A program made the translations under genes and the position numbers. The notes below the pieces were generated by a model, which saw only the letters and a program-made list of their open reading frames with translations, had not been told where the DNA came from and did no database searches. A stretch of 64,000 nt of DNA from an uncultured Pelagibacteraceae bacterium (GTDB lineage Bacteria; Pseudomonadota; Alphaproteobacteria; Pelagibacterales; Pelagibacteraceae). Below are positions 34,096-46,201 of the stretch, piece after piece. Within the stretch, counting starts at the first letter, position 1. Each line of letters opens with the position of its first letter. Where the stretch lies: positions 1 to 64,000 of the forward strand of contig CACNPC010000006.1 in the NCBI GenBank assembly GCA_902622245.1. Direction: 5' to 3'.

Positions 34096-35358
34096 ATGAG
34101 CAACAATAATAAAAATATTCTTTACTGTTCTTTTTGTGGAAAGAGTCAACACGAAGTCAGAAAATTAATTGCTGGCCCAACTGTTTTTATTTGTGATGAG
34201 TGTGTTGAATTATGTATGGACATCATCAAAGAAGAGAGCAAAGATACTTTTGTAAAACATCAAGATGGACTACCATCACCAAAAGAAATTTGTGCAGTTC
34301 TTGACGATTATGTAATCGGCCAAGATCATGCAAAAAAAGTTTTATCGGTTGCTGTTCACAATCATTACAAAAGATTAAATTACGAAAATAAAACTAGCAA
34401 AAACGTAGAACTTTCAAAATCAAACATTTTATTAGTTGGACCAACAGGATGTGGAAAAACATTATTAGCACAAACGTTAGCAAGAATTTTAGATGTGCCA
34501 TTCACAATGGCAGATGCAACCACATTAACAGAGGCTGGTTATGTTGGTGAAGATGTTGAAAATATAATTTTAAAATTATTACAAGCAGCCGATTATAATG
34601 TAGAAAAAGCACAAAGAGGAATTGTATATATTGATGAGGTAGATAAAATTAGCAGAAAATCGGAAAATCCATCAATCACAAGAGATGTTTCGGGTGAAGG
34701 AGTTCAACAAGCTTTATTGAAAATAATGGAAGGAACAGTTGCTAGTGTACCTCCTCAAGGTGGAAGAAAACATCCACAACAAGAATTTTTACAAGTAGAT
34801 ACAACTAATATTTTATTTATATGTGGTGGAGCTTTTGCTGGATTAGATAAAATAATTTCACAAAGAGACAAAGGTTCATCTATTGGTTTTGGTGCTGAGG
34901 TTAAAAGTTTAGAGGATAAAAAAGTAGGTGAGTGGATGAAAAATCTTGAGCCTGAAGACTTATTAAAATATGGATTGATACCCGAGTTTATTGGAAGACT
35001 ACCTATAACTGCTACATTAGATGATCTTGATGAAAAATCTTTAGTTAAAATTTTATTAGAGCCAAAAAATTCTTTAATAAAACAATATCAAGAGTTATTT
35101 AAATTAGAGGGTGTCAAACTTACTTTTAAAGATCAATCCGTTAAAGACATTGCTAACAAAGCTATATCTAAAAAAACTGGTGCAAGAGGACTTAGATCGA
35201 TTCTTGAAAACATATTATTAAAAACAATGTTTGATTTACCAAGTCAAGATAACATTGAGGAAGTTATAATTGATTCTGGTGCGGCGAAAGGTGTATCAGC
35301 GCCTGTTATTGTTCACTCAAAGAACAAAACTAAAACTGATAAGACTTCAGCAGCATAA
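34096..35358 (+). CDS. clpX: ATP-dependent Clp protease ATP-binding subunit
   Basis: 420 residues. N-terminal zinc-binding domain with C11, C14, C33 and C36; Walker A 'GPTGCGKT' at 115-122; pore loop 'AGYVGED'; Walker B '[10 protein letters not shown]'; sensor and 'GARGLRSI' arginine near the C-terminus. AAA+ unfoldase that feeds substrates to ClpP. '[10 protein letters not shown]' is the usual ClpX linker region. Confidence 0.95.
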   Translation: MSNNNKNILYCSFCGKSQHEVRKLIAGPTVFICDECVELCMDIIKEESKDTFVKHQDGLPSPKEICAVLDDYVIGQDHAKKVLSVAVHNHYKRLNYENKTSKNVELSKSNILLVGPTGCGKTLLAQTLARILDVPFTMADATTLTEAGYVGEDVENIILKLLQAADYNVEKAQRGIVYIDEVDKISRKSENPSITRDVSGEGVQQALLKIMEGTVASVPPQGGRKHPQQEFLQVDTTNILFICGGAFAGLDKIISQRDKGSSIGFGAEVKSLEDKKVGEWMKNLEPEDLLKYGLIPEFIGRLPITATLDDLDEKSLVKILLEPKNSLIKQYQELFKLEGVKLTFKDQSVKDIANKAISKKTGARGLRSILENILLKTMFDLPSQDNIEEVIIDSGAAKGVSAPVIVHSKNKTKTDKTSAA

Positions 35359-35420
35359 TTTCACGTTAATAAACCATAATTTCCTATTGCATTATAAAAT
35401 ATAATATCCATATTTCTCTG

Positions 35421-37808
35421 ATGGATATAAAAGTAACATTACCGTTATTGCCATTAAGAGACATAGTTGTTTTCCCAAGTATGGTTATTCCTTTATTTGT
35501 TGGAAGAGATAAGTCCATTACTGCATTAAATGAAGTAATGAAGGGTGATAAAAAAATTGTTTTAATCACACAAAAAAACTCAGAGGTTGATGACCCAAAG
35601 AAAAATGATGTTTTCACTTATGGATGTGAAAGTAATATTTTGCAATTACTAAAACTTCCTGATGGAACAGTTAAAGTATTAGTTGAAGGAACCAAGAGAG
35701 TTAAAATTGTTGATTTTAAAGATGATGAAAAATTTATAAAATGTTCATTTGAGTACCAAAAAGATATTATTTCAAAAGAAGATGATCTGCTCCCACTAAG
35801 TTTAACTGCTATAAAAAGATTAGAAAAACTTACTACAGTTAATAAAAAAATATCTTCGGAGACAATCAACAATATTAAACAATTAAAAGATCCTTCAAAA
35901 ATTGCAGATAATATTATTTCACATATCAATGCTAGCATTTCAGAGAAACAGCAAATTTTTGAAACTTTAGATGTCAAGAAGAGGTTAAATAGCGTTATTA
36001 AAATAATGGAGAATGAGGCAAGTATCATAGGTGTGGAGAAGAGAATTAGAGGAAGAGTTAAAACTCAAATGGAGAAAACTCAAAGAGAGTATTATTTAAA
36101 TGAACAGTTAAAAGCTATTCAAAAAGAATTAGGTGAAATCGAAGATGGTAAGGATGAAACCACAAGTTTAAAAAAATCAATTTTGAAGGCAAAGATGCCA
36201 AAAGAAGTTGAGAAGAAATGTATGTCTGAATTAAAAAAATTGAAAAACATGAGTCCAATGTCTGCTGAGGCAACTGTTGTAAGAAACTACCTAGATTGGA
36301 TGATTGATTTACCATGGTTTAAAAAAGATAAAGTGGACATAGATTTAAACAAAGCTTTAAAAATTTTAGAAGAAGATCACTTTGGACTAGAAAAAGTTAA
36401 GGAGAGAATTATTGAATTTTTAGCAGTTCAAAAAAGAATGGATAAAATAAAAGGACCAATACTTTGTTTGGTAGGTCCTCCAGGGGTAGGTAAAACTTCA
36501 TTAGGTAAATCAATAGCTAAGGCAACCAATAGACAATTTGTAAGAATGTCTTTAGGTGGAGTAAGAGATGAAGCAGAAGTAAGAGGTCACAGAAGAACTT
36601 ATATTGGCTCTCTTCCTGGAAAAATTATTCAGATGATGAAAAAGGCAGGTACTAAAAATCCTTTGTTTTTGTTAGATGAGATTGATAAAGTTGGAAACGA
36701 TTATAGAGGTGATCCATCATCAGCTCTATTAGAGGCATTGGATCCTGAGCAGAATACAACATTTAATGATCATTACCTTGAAGTTGATTATGATTTATCA
36801 GATGTAATGTTTGTAACAACAGCAAACACTCTAAATATTCTTCCACCTCTTTTAGATAGAATGGAAGTCATAAGAATTCCTGGATATACAGAGGATGAGA
36901 AGATTAATATTGCCAACAAATATTTACTTCCTAAACAAATTAAAGATAATGGTGTCAAAGAAGGTGAAATGAAGTTAGCTGACCACACAATTAAAGAAAT
37001 TATAAGAAGTTATACAAGAGAAAGTGGTGTTAGAAATTTAGAAAGAGAAATATCTAAAGTAACAAGAAAAGTTGTAAAAAAAGTAGTTAATAACGAGGAA
37101 AAAAGCGTTGAGGTTAATGAAAAAAATATACCTGATTTTCTTGGAATTAAGAAATTTAAATTTGGTGAACTGGAAGCAAAGGATAAAGTTGGAATTGTCA
37201 TAGGTTTAGCTTGGACAGAGTTTGGTGGAGAAATATTAAAAGTTGAAACAGTTAATATGCCAGGTAAAGGCAGAATGCAAATAACTGGTAAGCTAGGTGA
37301 TGTCATGCAAGAGTCTGTAAAAGCTGCAAAATCTTATGTTAGATCAAAATGTCTAGAATTTGGTGTAACACCACCACTATTTGAAAAAAAAGATTTTCAT
37401 ATACATGTTCCAGAAGGTGCAACACCAAAAGATGGTCCTTCTGCAGGTATAGCTATGGTTACATCAATAGTATCATCAATTACCAAAGTTCCAGTTAAGA
37501 GAGAAATTGCTATGACGGGGGAGGTAACAATTACAGGTCAAGTTTTACCTATTGGTGGACTTAAAGAAAAACTATTAGCAGCTCATAGAGCTGGTGTTAA
37601 AAAAGTTTTGATACCTAAAGAGAATGAAAAAGATTTAGTTGATGTACCAAAAAAAGTGAAAGATGATATTGAAATAGTTCCAGTAGAAACTGCTGACGAA
37701 GTAATTAAAATAGCTTTAATTAAAGAATTGAAGCCTACTGAATGGACTGAAGTAGATAAATTAACTGAAACTAAAAAAGACGATAAATCTCAAGCTAGTA
37801 TTCAGTAA
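35421..37808 (+). CDS. lon: ATP-dependent protease Lon
   Basis: 795 residues, bacterial LonA. N-terminal substrate domain ('LPLLPLRDIVVFPSMVIPLFVGR'), AAA+ module with 'GPPGVGKTS' Walker A and 'LFLLDEIDK' Walker B, and the protease domain with dyad S674 ('KDGPSAG') and K717 ('GGLKEKL'). Degrades damaged and short-lived regulatory proteins. The next genes are two tRNAs; the DNA-binding protein gene hupB that usually follows lon in alphaproteobacteria is missing. Confidence 0.95.
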   Translation: MDIKVTLPLLPLRDIVVFPSMVIPLFVGRDKSITALNEVMKGDKKIVLITQKNSEVDDPKKNDVFTYGCESNILQLLKLPDGTVKVLVEGTKRVKIVDFKDDEKFIKCSFEYQKDIISKEDDLLPLSLTAIKRLEKLTTVNKKISSETINNIKQLKDPSKIADNIISHINASISEKQQIFETLDVKKRLNSVIKIMENEASIIGVEKRIRGRVKTQMEKTQREYYLNEQLKAIQKELGEIEDGKDETTSLKKSILKAKMPKEVEKKCMSELKKLKNMSPMSAEATVVRNYLDWMIDLPWFKKDKVDIDLNKALKILEEDHFGLEKVKERIIEFLAVQKRMDKIKGPILCLVGPPGVGKTSLGKSIAKATNRQFVRMSLGGVRDEAEVRGHRRTYIGSLPGKIIQMMKKAGTKNPLFLLDEIDKVGNDYRGDPSSALLEALDPEQNTTFNDHYLEVDYDLSDVMFVTTANTLNILPPLLDRMEVIRIPGYTEDEKINIANKYLLPKQIKDNGVKEGEMKLADHTIKEIIRSYTRESGVRNLEREISKVTRKVVKKVVNNEEKSVEVNEKNIPDFLGIKKFKFGELEAKDKVGIVIGLAWTEFGGEILKVETVNMPGKGRMQITGKLGDVMQESVKAAKSYVRSKCLEFGVTPPLFEKKDFHIHVPEGATPKDGPSAGIAMVTSIVSSITKVPVKREIAMTGEVTITGQVLPIGGLKEKLLAAHRAGVKKVLIPKENEKDLVDVPKKVKDDIEIVPVETADEVIKIALIKELKPTEWTEVDKLTETKKDDKSQASIQ

Positions 37809-37815
37809 TAAACAA

Positions 37816-37844
37816 TTTACATTATAATAACCTTGATGTAATAG
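37816..37844 (+). promoter_or_regulatory. Possible promoter for the tRNA-Val/tRNA-Asp pair
   Basis: TTTACA (37816-37821) is 17 bp from TAATAG (37839-37844), 11 bp before the tRNA. An alternative perfect TATAAT at 37823-37828 lacks a good -35. Both are plausible; only one may function. Confidence 0.35.
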
Positions 37845-37855
37845 TACCATGTTTT

Positions 37856-37931
37856 GGGCGGTTAGCTCAGTTGGTAGAGCATCTCGTTTACACCGAGGGG
37901 GTCAAAGGTTCGAGTCCTTTACTGCCCACCA
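37856..37931 (+). tRNA. tRNA-Val (anticodon UAC)
   Basis: 76 bases with encoded CCA. Acceptor GGGCGGT pairs with ACTGCCC; D-arm AGCTCAGTTGGTAGAGC; anticodon stem CTCGT/ACCGAG-type with loop TTTACAC giving TAC; T-arm AAAGGTTCGAGTCCTTT. It is seven bases (6 bp gap) from tRNA-Asp, the normal alphaproteobacterial pairing before nuo. Confidence 0.95.
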
Positions 37932-37937
37932 AAACAC

Positions 37938-38014
37938 GGGGGTGTAGCTCAGTTGGTTAGAGCGATCGCCTGTCACGCGATAGGTCGAGGGTTCGAGTCC
38001 CTTCACTCCCGCCA
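37938..38014 (+). tRNA. tRNA-Asp (anticodon GUC)
   Basis: 77 bases with encoded CCA. Acceptor GGGGGTG pairs with CACTCCC (one G-U), discriminator G. Anticodon stem ATCGC/GCGAT with loop CTGTCAC gives GTC. T-arm GAGGGTTCGAGTCCCTT. Confidence 0.95.
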
Positions 38015-38060
38015 TCAAATAAATGAATAAAATAAAGCCTTAAAATGTGACCTATCTGCT

Positions 38061-38079
38061 CTTTTAGTTGATCTAAAAG
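38061..38079. repeat. Inverted repeat in the nuo leader
   Basis: CTTTTAG (38061-38067), TTGAT, CTAAAAG (38073-38079): 7 bp perfect arms between tRNA-Asp and nuoA. No T-run follows, so it is not a typical terminator; it could be an operator or mRNA hairpin 18 bp before the nuoA start. Confidence 0.4.
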
Positions 38080-38097
38080 GTGCTATATAGACTCAAC

Positions 38098-38466
38098 ATG
38101 CTTGCGGAATTTTTAAAAGATTATTTGCCAATAATTGTATTTTTACTAGTTGCACTTGTATTAAGTATTGCATTTGTGGCGGTCAATTATTTAGCATCAC
38201 CAAAAAATCCTGATCCAGAAAAATTATCAGCATATGAATGTGGATTCGAACCATTTAATGACTCTAGAATGGAATTTGATGTTAGATTTTATCTTGTTGC
38301 AATATTATTTATTATTTTCGATTTAGAAATCGCTTTTCTATTTCCCTGGGCAATATCTCTAGGCAAAATCGGAATATTCGGATTTACATCAATGATGATC
38401 TTCTTATTTATTCTTACTATTGGTTTTATTTATGAATGGAAAAAAGGAGCATTAGATTGGGAATAA
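38098..38466 (+). CDS. nuoA: NADH-quinone oxidoreductase subunit A
   Basis: 122 residues from the ATG at 38098 (a GTG at 38080 would add six odd residues). Three transmembrane helices; '[11 protein letters not shown]' in the loop after TM1 and '[23 protein letters not shown]' in TM2 are NuoA hallmarks. Membrane subunit at the junction of the peripheral and membrane arms. First of fourteen nuo genes in the classic A-N order. Confidence 0.93.
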   Translation: MLAEFLKDYLPIIVFLLVALVLSIAFVAVNYLASPKNPDPEKLSAYECGFEPFNDSRMEFDVRFYLVAILFIIFDLEIAFLFPWAISLGKIGIFGFTSMMIFLFILTIGFIYEWKKGALDWE

Positions 38467-38467
38467 A

Positions 38468-38989
38468 ATGAATTTAGAAGAAAGAAAAAAAAATATTCCA
38501 GAAGAATTTAAACAATTAGCACAAGATTTTAGTGATAATGGTTTTATAACAACATCATTAGATAACCTAGTTAACTGGGCTAGAACCGGATCATTACATT
38601 GGATGACTTTTGGTCTTGCATGTTGTGCAGTTGAAATGATGCAAACTTCCATGCCAAGATATGATTTAGAGAGATTTGGTGCTGCTCCTAGAGCTTCACC
38701 TAGACAATCAGATGTTATGATTGTTGCTGGAACCCTAACAAATAAAATGGCTCCAGCACTAAGAAAAGTTTATGATCAGATGCCAGAACCAAGATATGTA
38801 ATTTCGATGGGAAGTTGTGCAAATGGTGGAGGTTATTATCATTACTCTTACTCTGTAGTAAGAGGATGCGATCGTATTGTACCAGTTGATGTATATGTTC
38901 CGGGGTGTCCTCCTTCCGCTGAAGCACTTTTGTATGGGATAATGCAACTTCAAAAGAAAATCAGAAACAAAGGTTCTCTGGAAAGATAA
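38468..38989 (+). CDS. nuoB: NADH-quinone oxidoreductase subunit B
   Basis: 173 residues. Cysteine ligands of cluster N2: C52 and C53 ('GLACCAVEM'), C117 ('MGSCANGG') and C147 ('VPGCPPS'). N2 is the last iron-sulfur cluster before quinone. Starts one base after nuoA ends. Confidence 0.95.
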   Translation: MNLEERKKNIPEEFKQLAQDFSDNGFITTSLDNLVNWARTGSLHWMTFGLACCAVEMMQTSMPRYDLERFGAAPRASPRQSDVMIVAGTLTNKMAPALRKVYDQMPEPRYVISMGSCANGGGYYHYSYSVVRGCDRIVPVDVYVPGCPPSAEALLYGIMQLQKKIRNKGSLER

Positions 38990-38992
38990 AAA

Positions 38993-39583
38993 ATGCAAAA
39001 CATCCAGGATTTAGAAAAAATTTTGAATTCAGAATTAAATACTAAAATAAAAAGTTCCTTTATTAAACATAATCAAATTTACTTAAAAATTGATGAATCG
39101 GACTTAACAGAAGTTATTTTATTCTTAAAAACAAATTCAAAAACTAAATTTAGACAATTGATAGATATCACAGCTGTAGATTTTCCTGAAAATGAAATTA
39201 GATTCAAATTAGTTTATCTATTATTAAGTCATGAATTTAATCAAAGAATTATCATAGAGATGGATGTAAAAGAAAAAGAAATTGTTGGTTCAATAACATC
39301 TATATTTCCTGCTGCAAATTGGATGGAAAGGGAAGTATTTGACATGTATGGAATTGATTTTAAAGATCATCCAGACCTGAGAAGAATACTTACAGATTAT
39401 GGCTTTGAAGGACATCCATTAAGAAAAGATTTTCCTTTAACAGGTCATAATGAAGTTAGATACAGTCATGAAACTAAAAAAGTTATTTATGAACCAGTAA
39501 AATTAGAACAAAATTATAGAAACTTCGATTATGAAAGTCCTTGGGAAGGAACCAAGTATATAAAGGAACAAACTAAAGAATAA
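38993..39583 (+). CDS. nuoC: NADH-quinone oxidoreductase subunit C
   Basis: 196 residues, the 30 kDa subunit. Family stretch '[28 protein letters not shown]' region followed by '[10 protein letters not shown]'. Not fused with NuoD, unlike in gammaproteobacteria. The stop overlaps the nuoD start by one base. Confidence 0.95.
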   Translation: MQNIQDLEKILNSELNTKIKSSFIKHNQIYLKIDESDLTEVILFLKTNSKTKFRQLIDITAVDFPENEIRFKLVYLLLSHEFNQRIIIEMDVKEKEIVGSITSIFPAANWMEREVFDMYGIDFKDHPDLRRILTDYGFEGHPLRKDFPLTGHNEVRYSHETKKVIYEPVKLEQNYRNFDYESPWEGTKYIKEQTKE

Positions 39584-40758
39584 TGGCAAAAGAAACTAAA
39601 ACTTTGAATCTAAATTTTGGACCTCAACATCCAGCTGCCCATGGAGTTTTGAGATTAATATTGCAGTTAGATGGCGAAATTGTTGAAAAAGCAGATCCAC
39701 ACATCGGTTTATTGCATAGGGGCACAGAAAAATTAATTGAAAATAAAACTTATACCCAAGCTGTTCCGTATTTTGATCGACTTGATTATGTTGCACCAAT
39801 GAACCAAGAACACGCTTTTGCTTTAGCAATTGAAAAAATATTAAAAATAGAAGTTCCAATAAGAGCTCAATACATAAGAGTAATGTTTTGTGAAATTGGG
39901 AGAATACTTAGTCATATTTTAAATGTGACAACACAAGCAATGGATGTTGGTGCATTAACACCAACTTTATGGGGATTTGAAGAAAGAGAAATATTAATGG
40001 GTTTTTATGAAAAAGTTTCTGGTTCTAGATTACATGCTAATTATTTTAGAGCTGGAGGAGTGCATCAAGATCTAACAAAAGGATTAGATAAAGAGATAGG
40101 AAAATTCTGTGAAAGATTTCCAAAGATAATAAATGATTTAGAATTACTTTTAACAGATAACCGAATATTTAAGCAAAGGAATGTTGATATAGGAGTAGTA
40201 TCAAAACAAGATGCTCTCGATTATTCTTTTTCTGGTGTTATGCTGAGAGGATCTGGCGTTCCGTGGGATTTAAGAAAATCCCAGCCTTACGATTGTTATG
40301 AACAATTTGAATTTAAAATTCCAGTAGGAAAAAATGGTGATTGTTATGACAGATATCTATGCAGAATTGAAGAAATGAAAGAAAGTGTAAATATAATAAA
40401 TCAATGCCTGGCAAATTTACCTGTTGGACCAATTAAAACTGATGATGGAAAAATCAGTCCACCACCAAAAAAAGAAATTAAACAATCTATGGAAGCATTG
40501 ATCCATCACTTTAAGTTATATACTGAAGGTTATAGAGTCGATAAAGATGAAATATATACAGCTGTAGAGGCTCCTAAAGGAGAATTTGGTGTTTACTTAA
40601 TTTCTGACGGTTCAAGCAAACCTTACAAATGTAAAATTAGGGCTCCAGGATTTTCTCATTTGCAAGCTATGGATTACTTAATTAAAGGTCATATGTTAGC
40701 TGATGTTCCTGCAGTTTTAGGTTCAATGGATATTGTTTTTGGAGAGGTAGATAGATAA
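39583..40758 (+). CDS. nuoD: NADH-quinone oxidoreductase subunit D
   Basis: 391 residues, the 49 kDa subunit. '[13 protein letters not shown]' at 12-24 lines the quinone pocket; '[10 protein letters not shown]' and '[18 protein letters not shown]' are conserved. '[12 protein letters not shown]' and '[13 protein letters not shown]' further support the call. Standalone as in alphaproteobacteria and mitochondria. One-base overlaps at both ends. Confidence 0.95.
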   Translation: MAKETKTLNLNFGPQHPAAHGVLRLILQLDGEIVEKADPHIGLLHRGTEKLIENKTYTQAVPYFDRLDYVAPMNQEHAFALAIEKILKIEVPIRAQYIRVMFCEIGRILSHILNVTTQAMDVGALTPTLWGFEEREILMGFYEKVSGSRLHANYFRAGGVHQDLTKGLDKEIGKFCERFPKIINDLELLLTDNRIFKQRNVDIGVVSKQDALDYSFSGVMLRGSGVPWDLRKSQPYDCYEQFEFKIPVGKNGDCYDRYLCRIEEMKESVNIINQCLANLPVGPIKTDDGKISPPPKKEIKQSMEALIHHFKLYTEGYRVDKDEIYTAVEAPKGEFGVYLISDGSSKPYKCKIRAPGFSHLQAMDYLIKGHMLADVPAVLGSMDIVFGEVDR

Positions 40759-41366
40759 TGGCTGTTAAAAAAATATCAAAAGTACAACCAGAAAAATTTG
40801 AGTTTAATAAAAAAAATAAAGAAACCGCTGATAGTATTATTAAAAATTATCCTTCTGGAAAACAACAAAGTGCAGTTATGGCTTTATTGTACTTAGCACA
40901 AAAACAAAATGATAATTGGATACCTTTAAGTGCAATGAAATACATAGCAAATTATTTAGATATGCCATACATAAAAGTATATGAAGTAGCTACATTTTAT
41001 AGCATGTATAATTTAACTCCAGTTGGTAAATATTTCTTTCAAGTTTGTACTACAACCCCTTGTATGTTAAGGGGTGCGTATAATTTAGTAGATGTTTGTA
41101 AAAGAAAAATTTCTATTGAAGAAAATCGCCTGTCAGAGGATGGAAAAACTTCTTGGTTAGAAGTAGAATGTTTAGGTGCTTGCGTGAATGCTCCAATGCT
41201 TCAATTAAATGAGGACTATTATGAGGATTTAGATCCAACAAAACTAGAGCAAATAATTGATAAAATAAGTAATGATGAAGTTCCCCAACCAGGATCTTAT
41301 AGAGGCAGATTAAGTTCTGAACCAGAAAATACTAGAAAAACATTAATAGGTAATAAAAATGCTTGA
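40758..41366 (+). CDS. nuoE: NADH-quinone oxidoreductase subunit E
   Basis: 202 residues, the 24 kDa subunit. Thioredoxin-like [2Fe-2S] ligands C97, C102, C138 and C142 ('CTTTPC', 'CLGAC'), cluster N1a. Eight-base overlap with nuoF. Confidence 0.95.
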   Translation: MAVKKISKVQPEKFEFNKKNKETADSIIKNYPSGKQQSAVMALLYLAQKQNDNWIPLSAMKYIANYLDMPYIKVYEVATFYSMYNLTPVGKYFFQVCTTTPCMLRGAYNLVDVCKRKISIEENRLSEDGKTSWLEVECLGACVNAPMLQLNEDYYEDLDPTKLEQIIDKISNDEVPQPGSYRGRLSSEPENTRKTLIGNKNA

Positions 41367-42681
41367 AGATAAAGATAGGATTTTTCAAAATTTATACAAT
41401 GATTTTGGTGCTGATTTAATATCAGCAAAAAAGCGAGGAGATTGGAAGGATACAAAAGAAATTTGTGGCAAAGGAAGAGAATGGATAATTAATGAAATTA
41501 AAACCTCAGAACTTAGAGGAAGAGGTGGTGCTGGATTTCCTACAGGATTGAAATGGTCCTTTGCTCCAAAAGAAGTTGGATCAAGACCACATTATTTAGT
41601 AATTAACGCCGATGAGTCTGAACCAGGCACATGTAAAGATAGAGATATTCTAAGATTTGAACCACATAAATTAATAGAAGGCTGTTTAATTGCATCTTAC
41701 GCAGTTAATGCTCACAAGTGTTATATTTATATAAGAGGGGAATATTTTAATGAAGGACAAAAACTTCAAACAGCTATCGATGAAGCTTACAAAGATGGTC
41801 TCTTAGGAAAAAACTCTGCAGGCACTGATTGGGAATTAGATATTTATATTCATTATGGTGCTGGGGCTTATATCTGTGGCGAGGAAACTGCTTTGCTTGA
41901 GAGTATTGAAGGAAAGAAAGGTCAACCAAGATTAAAACCTCCATTTCCAGCTTTAATAGGCCTTTATGGTTGCCCGACAATAATAAACAATGTTGAAACA
42001 ATTTCAGTGGTGCCAACTATACTAAGAAGAGGTGGAAATTGGTTTGCATCTCTTGGTAGACCAAAAAACACTGGTTCTAAAATATATTGTATTTCAGGAA
42101 ATGTAAATAATCCATGCAATGTCGAAGAAGAAATGGGAATTACATTAAAAGAATTAATTGAAAAACATGCAGGTGGAGTAATAGGTGGATGGGATAATTT
42201 AAAAGCAGTTATACCTGGCGGTTCATCAATGCCATTACTACCAAAAGAGACATGTGAAACAATTAAAATGGACTTTGATGCATGTGTTGAGAATAAGACT
42301 GGTCTAGGAACAGCTGGTATTGTGGTTATAAACAAAGATCAAGACATCATTAAGTGTATGGCTAGAATAGCAAGATTTTATAAACACGAGAGTTGTGGTC
42401 AATGCACACCTTGTAGAGAAGGTTCTGGTTGGATGTGGAGAATGTTAGAAAGAATGGCAAAAGGTGAAGCCACAAGAGATGAGGTAGATATGTTATTAGA
42501 TGTAACAAAACAAATTGAAGGCCATACTATTTGTGCTTTTGGAGAAGGATCTTCGTGGCCTGTTCAGGGATTAATCAGAAATTTTAAAGACGAAATAATT
42601 GAAAGAAATAAGTTTGATCCAATTGTCAAAAAGCAAAAAGATATACCTTATTTAGTTGATCAACATTTATTAGAAAAATAA
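41359..42681 (+). CDS. nuoF: NADH-quinone oxidoreductase subunit F (NADH/FMN binding)
   Basis: 440 residues, the 51 kDa subunit. NADH-binding '[14 protein letters not shown]', FMN region '[19 protein letters not shown]', and [4Fe-4S] N3 ligands C346, C349, C352 and C392. It accepts hydride from NADH and starts electron transfer. Confidence 0.96.
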   Translation: MLEDKDRIFQNLYNDFGADLISAKKRGDWKDTKEICGKGREWIINEIKTSELRGRGGAGFPTGLKWSFAPKEVGSRPHYLVINADESEPGTCKDRDILRFEPHKLIEGCLIASYAVNAHKCYIYIRGEYFNEGQKLQTAIDEAYKDGLLGKNSAGTDWELDIYIHYGAGAYICGEETALLESIEGKKGQPRLKPPFPALIGLYGCPTIINNVETISVVPTILRRGGNWFASLGRPKNTGSKIYCISGNVNNPCNVEEEMGITLKELIEKHAGGVIGGWDNLKAVIPGGSSMPLLPKETCETIKMDFDACVENKTGLGTAGIVVINKDQDIIKCMARIARFYKHESCGQCTPCREGSGWMWRMLERMAKGEATRDEVDMLLDVTKQIEGHTICAFGEGSSWPVQGLIRNFKDEIIERNKFDPIVKKQKDIPYLVDQHLLEK

Positions 42682-42682
42682 A

Positions 42683-44713
42683 ATGCTTAAACTTAAAGTA
42701 AATGATATTGATGTTGAGGTAGAAGAAGGAACTACAGTATTGCAAGCTTGTGAACAGGCTGGAGCAGAAATACCAAGGTTCTGTTATCACGAGAAATTAT
42801 CGATAGCTGGAAATTGTAGAATGTGTTTAGTTGAAATGGAAAAATCTCCTAAACCAATAGCATCTTGCGCGATGCCTGCTGCAGAGGGCATGGTACTTAA
42901 AACTAATACTGAAAAAGTGAAAAAAGCTAGAAAAGGTGTAATGGAATTTTTACTAGCAAACCATCCACTTGATTGTCCAGTATGTGATCAAGGCGGAGAA
43001 TGTGATTTACAAGATCAATCCATGTATTACGGAATTGATAAATCAAGATTTAAAGAAAATAAAAGATATGTGCCTGAAAAATATATGGGTCCTCTAATAA
43101 AAACTCAAATGACAAGATGCATTCACTGCACAAGATGTATTAGATTTGCAACAGAAGTTGCTGGCGTACCAGAACTTGGAGCAATTGGTAGAGGTGAGAA
43201 TATGCAAATCACCACTTATTTAGAAAAAGCTATGGAATCTGAACTCTCAGCTAATGTTATTGATTTATGTCCTGTCGGAGCACTTACATCAAAACCTTAT
43301 GTCTTCGAAGCTAGACCATGGGAACTAAAAAAAACTGAGACAATTGATGTGATGGATGCCGTTGGATCAAATATAAGAGTGGATACATACGGATGGGAGG
43401 TTAAAAGAGTTCTTCCAAGAATTAACGAGGAAATAAATGAAGAATGGATATCTGATAAAACAAGATATGCTTGTGATGGTCTAAAAAATCAAAGATTAGA
43501 CACACCCTATGTTAAGATTAATAATAAATTAAAGCCATCAAGTTGGGACGAAGCTTTTAAAGCTGTATCTGAAAGAATTTCAAAAACAAAGTCTGAGAAA
43601 ATTGCTGGATTTATAGGTGATATGACAAATATGGAAACTACATATGCAGCAAAAGATTTTTTTGAAAAAACGATCAAGTCTGAAAATTTGGAATCTAGAT
43701 ACGAAAAATTATATATTAATACAAATGTAAGAAGTAATTATCTATTTAACAGTTCCATTGAAGGAATAGAAAAAAGTGATTTAATTATTCTAATAGGCAC
43801 AAATCCAAGATTTGAAGCGACAATATTAAACTCACGAATTAGAAAAAATTATTTAAAAAATAAGACCGAAATTATATCTTTAGGTGATGTTGGTGATTTA
43901 ACTTATCCTTACCAAGTTATAGCGAATAATACCGATATTATAAAAGATATTATTGATAATAAGCATGAAATTTCAGAAAAAATTAAAAAATCCAAATATC
44001 CGAGTATAATTTTTGGACAATCAGTTCTTAAACTTAAGTCGGCAGCTTATATTTTTGAAGAATTAAAAAATTATTTATTAAAAAATAATAAAATTTCTGA
44101 TGATTGGAATACGTTAAATATATTATCAAAAAATTCATCTACAGTCGGCTCATATGACTTAAATGTATTGTCGAAAAATTCTAGCTTTGAAATATTGGAT
44201 AAATTAGAAAATAATAGTTTTGAAGTTTTAATTTTATTTGGACAAGATAATTTAAAATTTAAGAAAAAAAACGAATTTATAATATATATAGGCAGTCACG
44301 GTGATAAAGGTGCAAGTATTGCCGATGTAATTTTGCCTGGTGCTGCTTACACAGAACAAGATGGTTATTTTACAAATTTAGAAGGAAAATTGCAAAAAGC
44401 CTACAAGGCTTCATATCCTCCAGGTGAAGCGAAAGAGGATTGGCAAATAATAAATGAATTGTCTTCATTCATTAAGAGAAAAAATTTATATAAAGATAAA
44501 AATCAACTTATCGATTCATTAATAAATTATTTAAATCTTAATAATAAAAATGATGCTGATTTTGAGGTGCCTGAATATAATTTTAAATCAGAAAAAATTA
44601 TTACTGAAGAGATCGATTATTATCACTCAAATGTAATAGCGAGAGCATCAAAAACAATGTCAGAGTGTAAAAATATTAGAATGAGTTTACCAAAAACTGG
44701 AACCGATAATTAA
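42683..44713 (+). CDS. nuoG: NADH-quinone oxidoreductase subunit G
   Basis: 676 residues, the 75 kDa subunit. N-terminal ferredoxin domain with C34, C45, C48 and C62; '[14 protein letters not shown]' for N5 with its preceding His ('NHPLDCPVC'); '[10 protein letters not shown]' and '[15 protein letters not shown]' for N4; then a molybdopterin-oxidoreductase-like domain without the extra N7 motif I can recognise. The C-terminal half is more AT-rich and divergent, as usual for this subunit. Confidence 0.95.
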   Translation: MLKLKVNDIDVEVEEGTTVLQACEQAGAEIPRFCYHEKLSIAGNCRMCLVEMEKSPKPIASCAMPAAEGMVLKTNTEKVKKARKGVMEFLLANHPLDCPVCDQGGECDLQDQSMYYGIDKSRFKENKRYVPEKYMGPLIKTQMTRCIHCTRCIRFATEVAGVPELGAIGRGENMQITTYLEKAMESELSANVIDLCPVGALTSKPYVFEARPWELKKTETIDVMDAVGSNIRVDTYGWEVKRVLPRINEEINEEWISDKTRYACDGLKNQRLDTPYVKINNKLKPSSWDEAFKAVSERISKTKSEKIAGFIGDMTNMETTYAAKDFFEKTIKSENLESRYEKLYINTNVRSNYLFNSSIEGIEKSDLIILIGTNPRFEATILNSRIRKNYLKNKTEIISLGDVGDLTYPYQVIANNTDIIKDIIDNKHEISEKIKKSKYPSIIFGQSVLKLKSAAYIFEELKNYLLKNNKISDDWNTLNILSKNSSTVGSYDLNVLSKNSSFEILDKLENNSFEVLILFGQDNLKFKKKNEFIIYIGSHGDKGASIADVILPGAAYTEQDGYFTNLEGKLQKAYKASYPPGEAKEDWQIINELSSFIKRKNLYKDKNQLIDSLINYLNLNNKNDADFEVPEYNFKSEKIITEEIDYYHSNVIARASKTMSECKNIRMSLPKTGTDN

Positions 44714-45711
44714 TGGCTGAACTATTTATATTTTTTGAACAAATTTATAGAATTCTGTTTCTATTGATCCCAGTTTTAGTATCTGTTGCAATGATTGTTT
44801 GGTTAGATAGAAGAGTATGGGCATTTGTTCAAAAAAGAAGAGGTCCTAACGTTGTTGGTCCATTTGGATTATTTCAAACATTAGCTGACGCATTAAAATA
44901 TATTTTTAAAGAAATAATCATTCCAGCAAGCTCAAATAAAGTTATATTTATCTTAGCCCCAATAGTTACAATGACTTTGGCTTTAATTGCTTGGGCGGTA
45001 ATTCCTTTTAGTGAAACATTTGTACTAGCAGATATCAATGTCGGTATTTTATATCTTTTTGCAGTTTCATCTTTAGGTGTTTATGGAATAATTATGGGTG
45101 GATGGGCATCTAATTCAAAATATCCTTTTCTAGGAGCAATTAGATCAGCTGCTCAAATGGTTTCTTATGAAGTATCAATAGGTGTAATAATTATAAATGT
45201 ATTACTTTGTGTAGGTTCATTAAATCTAAGTGACATCGTTTTAGCTCAAAAAGATTTGTGGTTTGTAATACCTCTATTCCCAATGTTTATAATATTTTTT
45301 ATTTCAGCCTTAGCAGAAACGAACAGACCACCTTTTGATTTGCCCGAAGCTGAAGCAGAGTTAGTTGCAGGTTACCAGACAGAATACTCTGGAATGATGT
45401 ATGCAATGTTTTGGTTAGGGGAGTATGCTAACATTTTACTTATGTGTGCAATGGGATCCATTTTATTTCTTGGTGGCTGGTTATCTCCTATAGATTTATT
45501 TCCATTTAACATTATTCCAGCTCCAATATGGTTAATCTTAAAAATACTCTTTTTATTTATCTTATTTGCTCTTATAAAAGCAATAGTACCTAGATACAGG
45601 TATGATCAATTAATGAAACTTGGATGGAAAATTTTTCTACCATTTTCATTAATTTATGTAGTATTAACTGCAAGTTTTTTAATGTATTTTGATTTATTAC
45701 CGGGGAATTAA
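44713..45711 (+). CDS. nuoH: NADH-quinone oxidoreductase subunit H
   Basis: 332 residues, about eight transmembrane helices. '[31 protein letters not shown]' region and '[29 protein letters not shown]' region are NuoH signatures; they line the quinone channel. One-base overlap with nuoG. Confidence 0.95.
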   Translation: MAELFIFFEQIYRILFLLIPVLVSVAMIVWLDRRVWAFVQKRRGPNVVGPFGLFQTLADALKYIFKEIIIPASSNKVIFILAPIVTMTLALIAWAVIPFSETFVLADINVGILYLFAVSSLGVYGIIMGGWASNSKYPFLGAIRSAAQMVSYEVSIGVIIINVLLCVGSLNLSDIVLAQKDLWFVIPLFPMFIIFFISALAETNRPPFDLPEAEAELVAGYQTEYSGMMYAMFWLGEYANILLMCAMGSILFLGGWLSPIDLFPFNIIPAPIWLILKILFLFILFALIKAIVPRYRYDQLMKLGWKIFLPFSLIYVVLTASFLMYFDLLPGN

Positions 45712-45712
45712 A

Positions 45713-46198
45713 ATGAGCTTAATAAGATTTTTCAAAACAATTTTTATGATTGATTTTTTAACAGGATTAATCATGGCAATAAAAGAAATATTTAAACCAA
45801 AAAAAACAATTAATTATCCATTTGAAAAAGGTTCAATTAGTCCGAGAGCAAGGGGAGAACATGCGCTAAGAAGATATCCAAATGGTGAGGAGAGATGTAT
45901 TGCTTGTAAACTATGTGAAGCTGTTTGTCCTGCTCAGGCTATAACAATAGAGTCTAGCGAGAGAGAAGATGGAAGTAGAAAAACTACTCGTTATGATATT
46001 GATATGTTAAAATGTATTTATTGTGGTTTGTGCGAACAATCTTGTCCAGTGGACGCGATTGTGCAAGGTCCAAATTTTGAATTTGCTACAGAAACAAGAG
46101 AAGAACTTTACTATAACAAAGAAAAGTTGTTAGAGAATGGAGATAGATGGGAGAATATTTTAGCAGCAAATATTAATGCTGATAGCTCTCACAGATAA
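45713..46198 (+). CDS. nuoI: NADH-quinone oxidoreductase subunit I
   Basis: 161 residues from the ATG at 45713, one base after nuoH; an upstream start at 45689 would lie inside nuoH and add eight residues. Two [4Fe-4S] sets: C62, C65, C68, C72 ('[12 protein letters not shown]') and C101, C104, C107, C111 ('[12 protein letters not shown]'), clusters N6a and N6b. Confidence 0.95.
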   Translation: MSLIRFFKTIFMIDFLTGLIMAIKEIFKPKKTINYPFEKGSISPRARGEHALRRYPNGEERCIACKLCEAVCPAQAITIESSEREDGSRKTTRYDIDMLKCIYCGLCEQSCPVDAIVQGPNFEFATETREELYYNKEKLLENGDRWENILAANINADSSHR

Positions 46199-46201
46199 TC
46201 A

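Noticed and set aside
38061-38079. Terminator for the tRNA-Val/tRNA-Asp transcript
   Set aside because: The 7 bp AT-rich stem has no following T-run and lies close to nuoA, so a terminator call is not supported.
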